Assembly: GCA_018398765.1 (NCBI GenBank)
Contig: JAHBMJ010000088.1
Coordinates: 1-54,181 of the forward strand
DNA length: 54,181 bases
Direction of reading: 5' to 3'
Origin: Chromera velia
Taxonomy: Eukaryota; Sar; Chromeraceae
Shown one piece after another: positions 53,136 to 54,181 of this stretch; positions within the stretch are counted from its first letter, which is position 1, and the number at the start of each line of letters is the position of its first letter. The notes below the pieces were generated by a model. That model ran no database searches. It was not told the DNA's origin and saw only the letters and a list, made by a program, of their open reading frames with translations. The position numbers and the translations under genes were made by a program.

Positions 53136-54181
53136 CCAAACAAGAAGCCGATCAATTGATCAAACTGGGAAAAATGTTCACTACTTTCAGATCCTTCTCA
53201 CTTCGAGGCCCTTACCCCTAGCTGTCGAGCAGGTCCTCCCCCTTTACCCTATTGCTGCTAGCACCCCTGCTCTAAGCCTTCCTCCCCCCTCAGCACTCAC
53301 TCTTCATACTTAATTCTCCCCTGGTGGCTCACTTGGAGGCACTCGCTGACTGTCTTGTGCTGGGCCGCCTGCTCGATAATCTCCTCAGGGGGACCTCCGC
53401 TCTCACTACTGGCTCCTCCCTCCCCACTGCCGACACGAATGTGATCTCTACAAAATCACCGTGACACTGTGCACATCTGGCTGGTTGACCTAATTGTCTC
53501 TCCTCTTTACATGTTCCCGGCCTTTTTTTGTAAATTTAAATATTGAGGGCCTGTTGTGCATCTCCGGCTGCTTGTCCCCGTGCAGATTGAATTGATCGAT
53601 ACCCAAGGGTACATGAGGGTATCTCGGAATTCCTCTGGGCTGAAAAGGAGGCGTGTCGCTTGCCTGGCTTACGTTCCCTGAATGGGTTGCACGTTCTTTT
53701 TTTATATAAATTTATATTTAAATAGTATAGCGTCCGAGCTTTATGCAGACCAAGCTGGCGGCCCTTGATCTATTCGAAAGAATAAGGAGTTAAAACTGAC
53801 TGTACTGACAATTGAAACTTTTGTACTAGAAAGTGACTTTAAAAAATTTAGTTTTTAAAACATTAAAATAGATAGTTTAACCTTTAAACTAATTGATTTT
53901 CATAATTTATTTAAGACTATTTAAGCTTAGTAAGATGTTTAAAAAATGAAATAAAAAAATGTATATATAGAGTATATATTTTTTCAAAACCATAAATTGT
54001 CTGGTACCTATCATCGTAAATTAACGCTAAGACGAAAACACAATAAAAAATGTATCTGAATGGCTCTGAATCGATCTGATTGAAGCATTTCTTCTCATGA
54101 TCATAACTCTTTTATTTTCAATTCATATGAGGCACTGCTCAACGGCGGGCGTGTCAGGGGCAGGGGGGGGGGAGGGGGGGA
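53136..54181. other. Non-coding right end
   Basis: No gene is seen. It passes from mixed to very AT-rich sequence (53800-54120) and ends in a G-run of more than 20 G's with few interruptions. Confidence 0.6.

Overview
The window is nuclear DNA from a eukaryote with spliceosomal introns. It has GT-AG introns, huge low-complexity proteins, many microsatellites and G-runs, assembly gaps, and dense decayed transposable elements. My best guess is a chromerid-like alga (Chromera type) or a related alveolate. This rests on overall style, not on a diagnostic marker, so it is weak.

Layout. 1-10.8 kb is a repeat graveyard. It holds two LINE fragments on the minus strand, simple repeats, a 936-bp hAT-like non-autonomous DNA transposon with a perfect 8-bp target duplication, and a MITE-like inverted repeat. 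10.96-26.12 kb (minus) is one giant gene, which I assembled as about 15 exons: a Doa10/MARCH6 (TEB4)-type RING-CH E3 ubiquitin ligase of the ER membrane. At roughly 3,400 residues it is several times the usual size because of Ser/Glu-rich insertions. 27.14-30.13 kb (plus) is a four-exon USP14/Ubp6 proteasome-associated deubiquitinase, divergent from the ligase across about 1 kb. The ligase marks ER proteins for the proteasome and USP14 trims ubiquitin at the proteasome, so the only two clearly intact host genes belong to the same pathway.

30.3-37.4 kb holds an assembly gap and a Ty3/gypsy chromovirus (plus strand) with gag, protease, RT-RNase H, integrase and a C-terminal chromodomain. 37.85-43.81 kb is a complete but decayed Ty1/copia element (minus strand) with LTRs, primer-binding site, polypurine tract and a 5-bp target duplication. 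44.95-46.7 kb is a decayed gene copy for a secreted or membrane coiled-coil protein. 46.7-54.2 kb is mostly non-coding, with two minisatellite arrays.

The strongest unusual signals are: (1) the two gypsy LTRs differ at 16 sites over 350 aligned bases without an indel, and every difference is C/G in the 5' copy against T/A in the 3' copy; (2) all eight in-frame stops in the gypsy gag-pol can be explained by single C-to-T changes in CAA, CAG or CGA, and the same holds for two stops in the neighbouring coiled-coil gene; (3) many introns start inside a tetranucleotide repeat that includes the 5' splice site; (4) the hAT-like element sits inside a reading frame that is continuous across the empty site.
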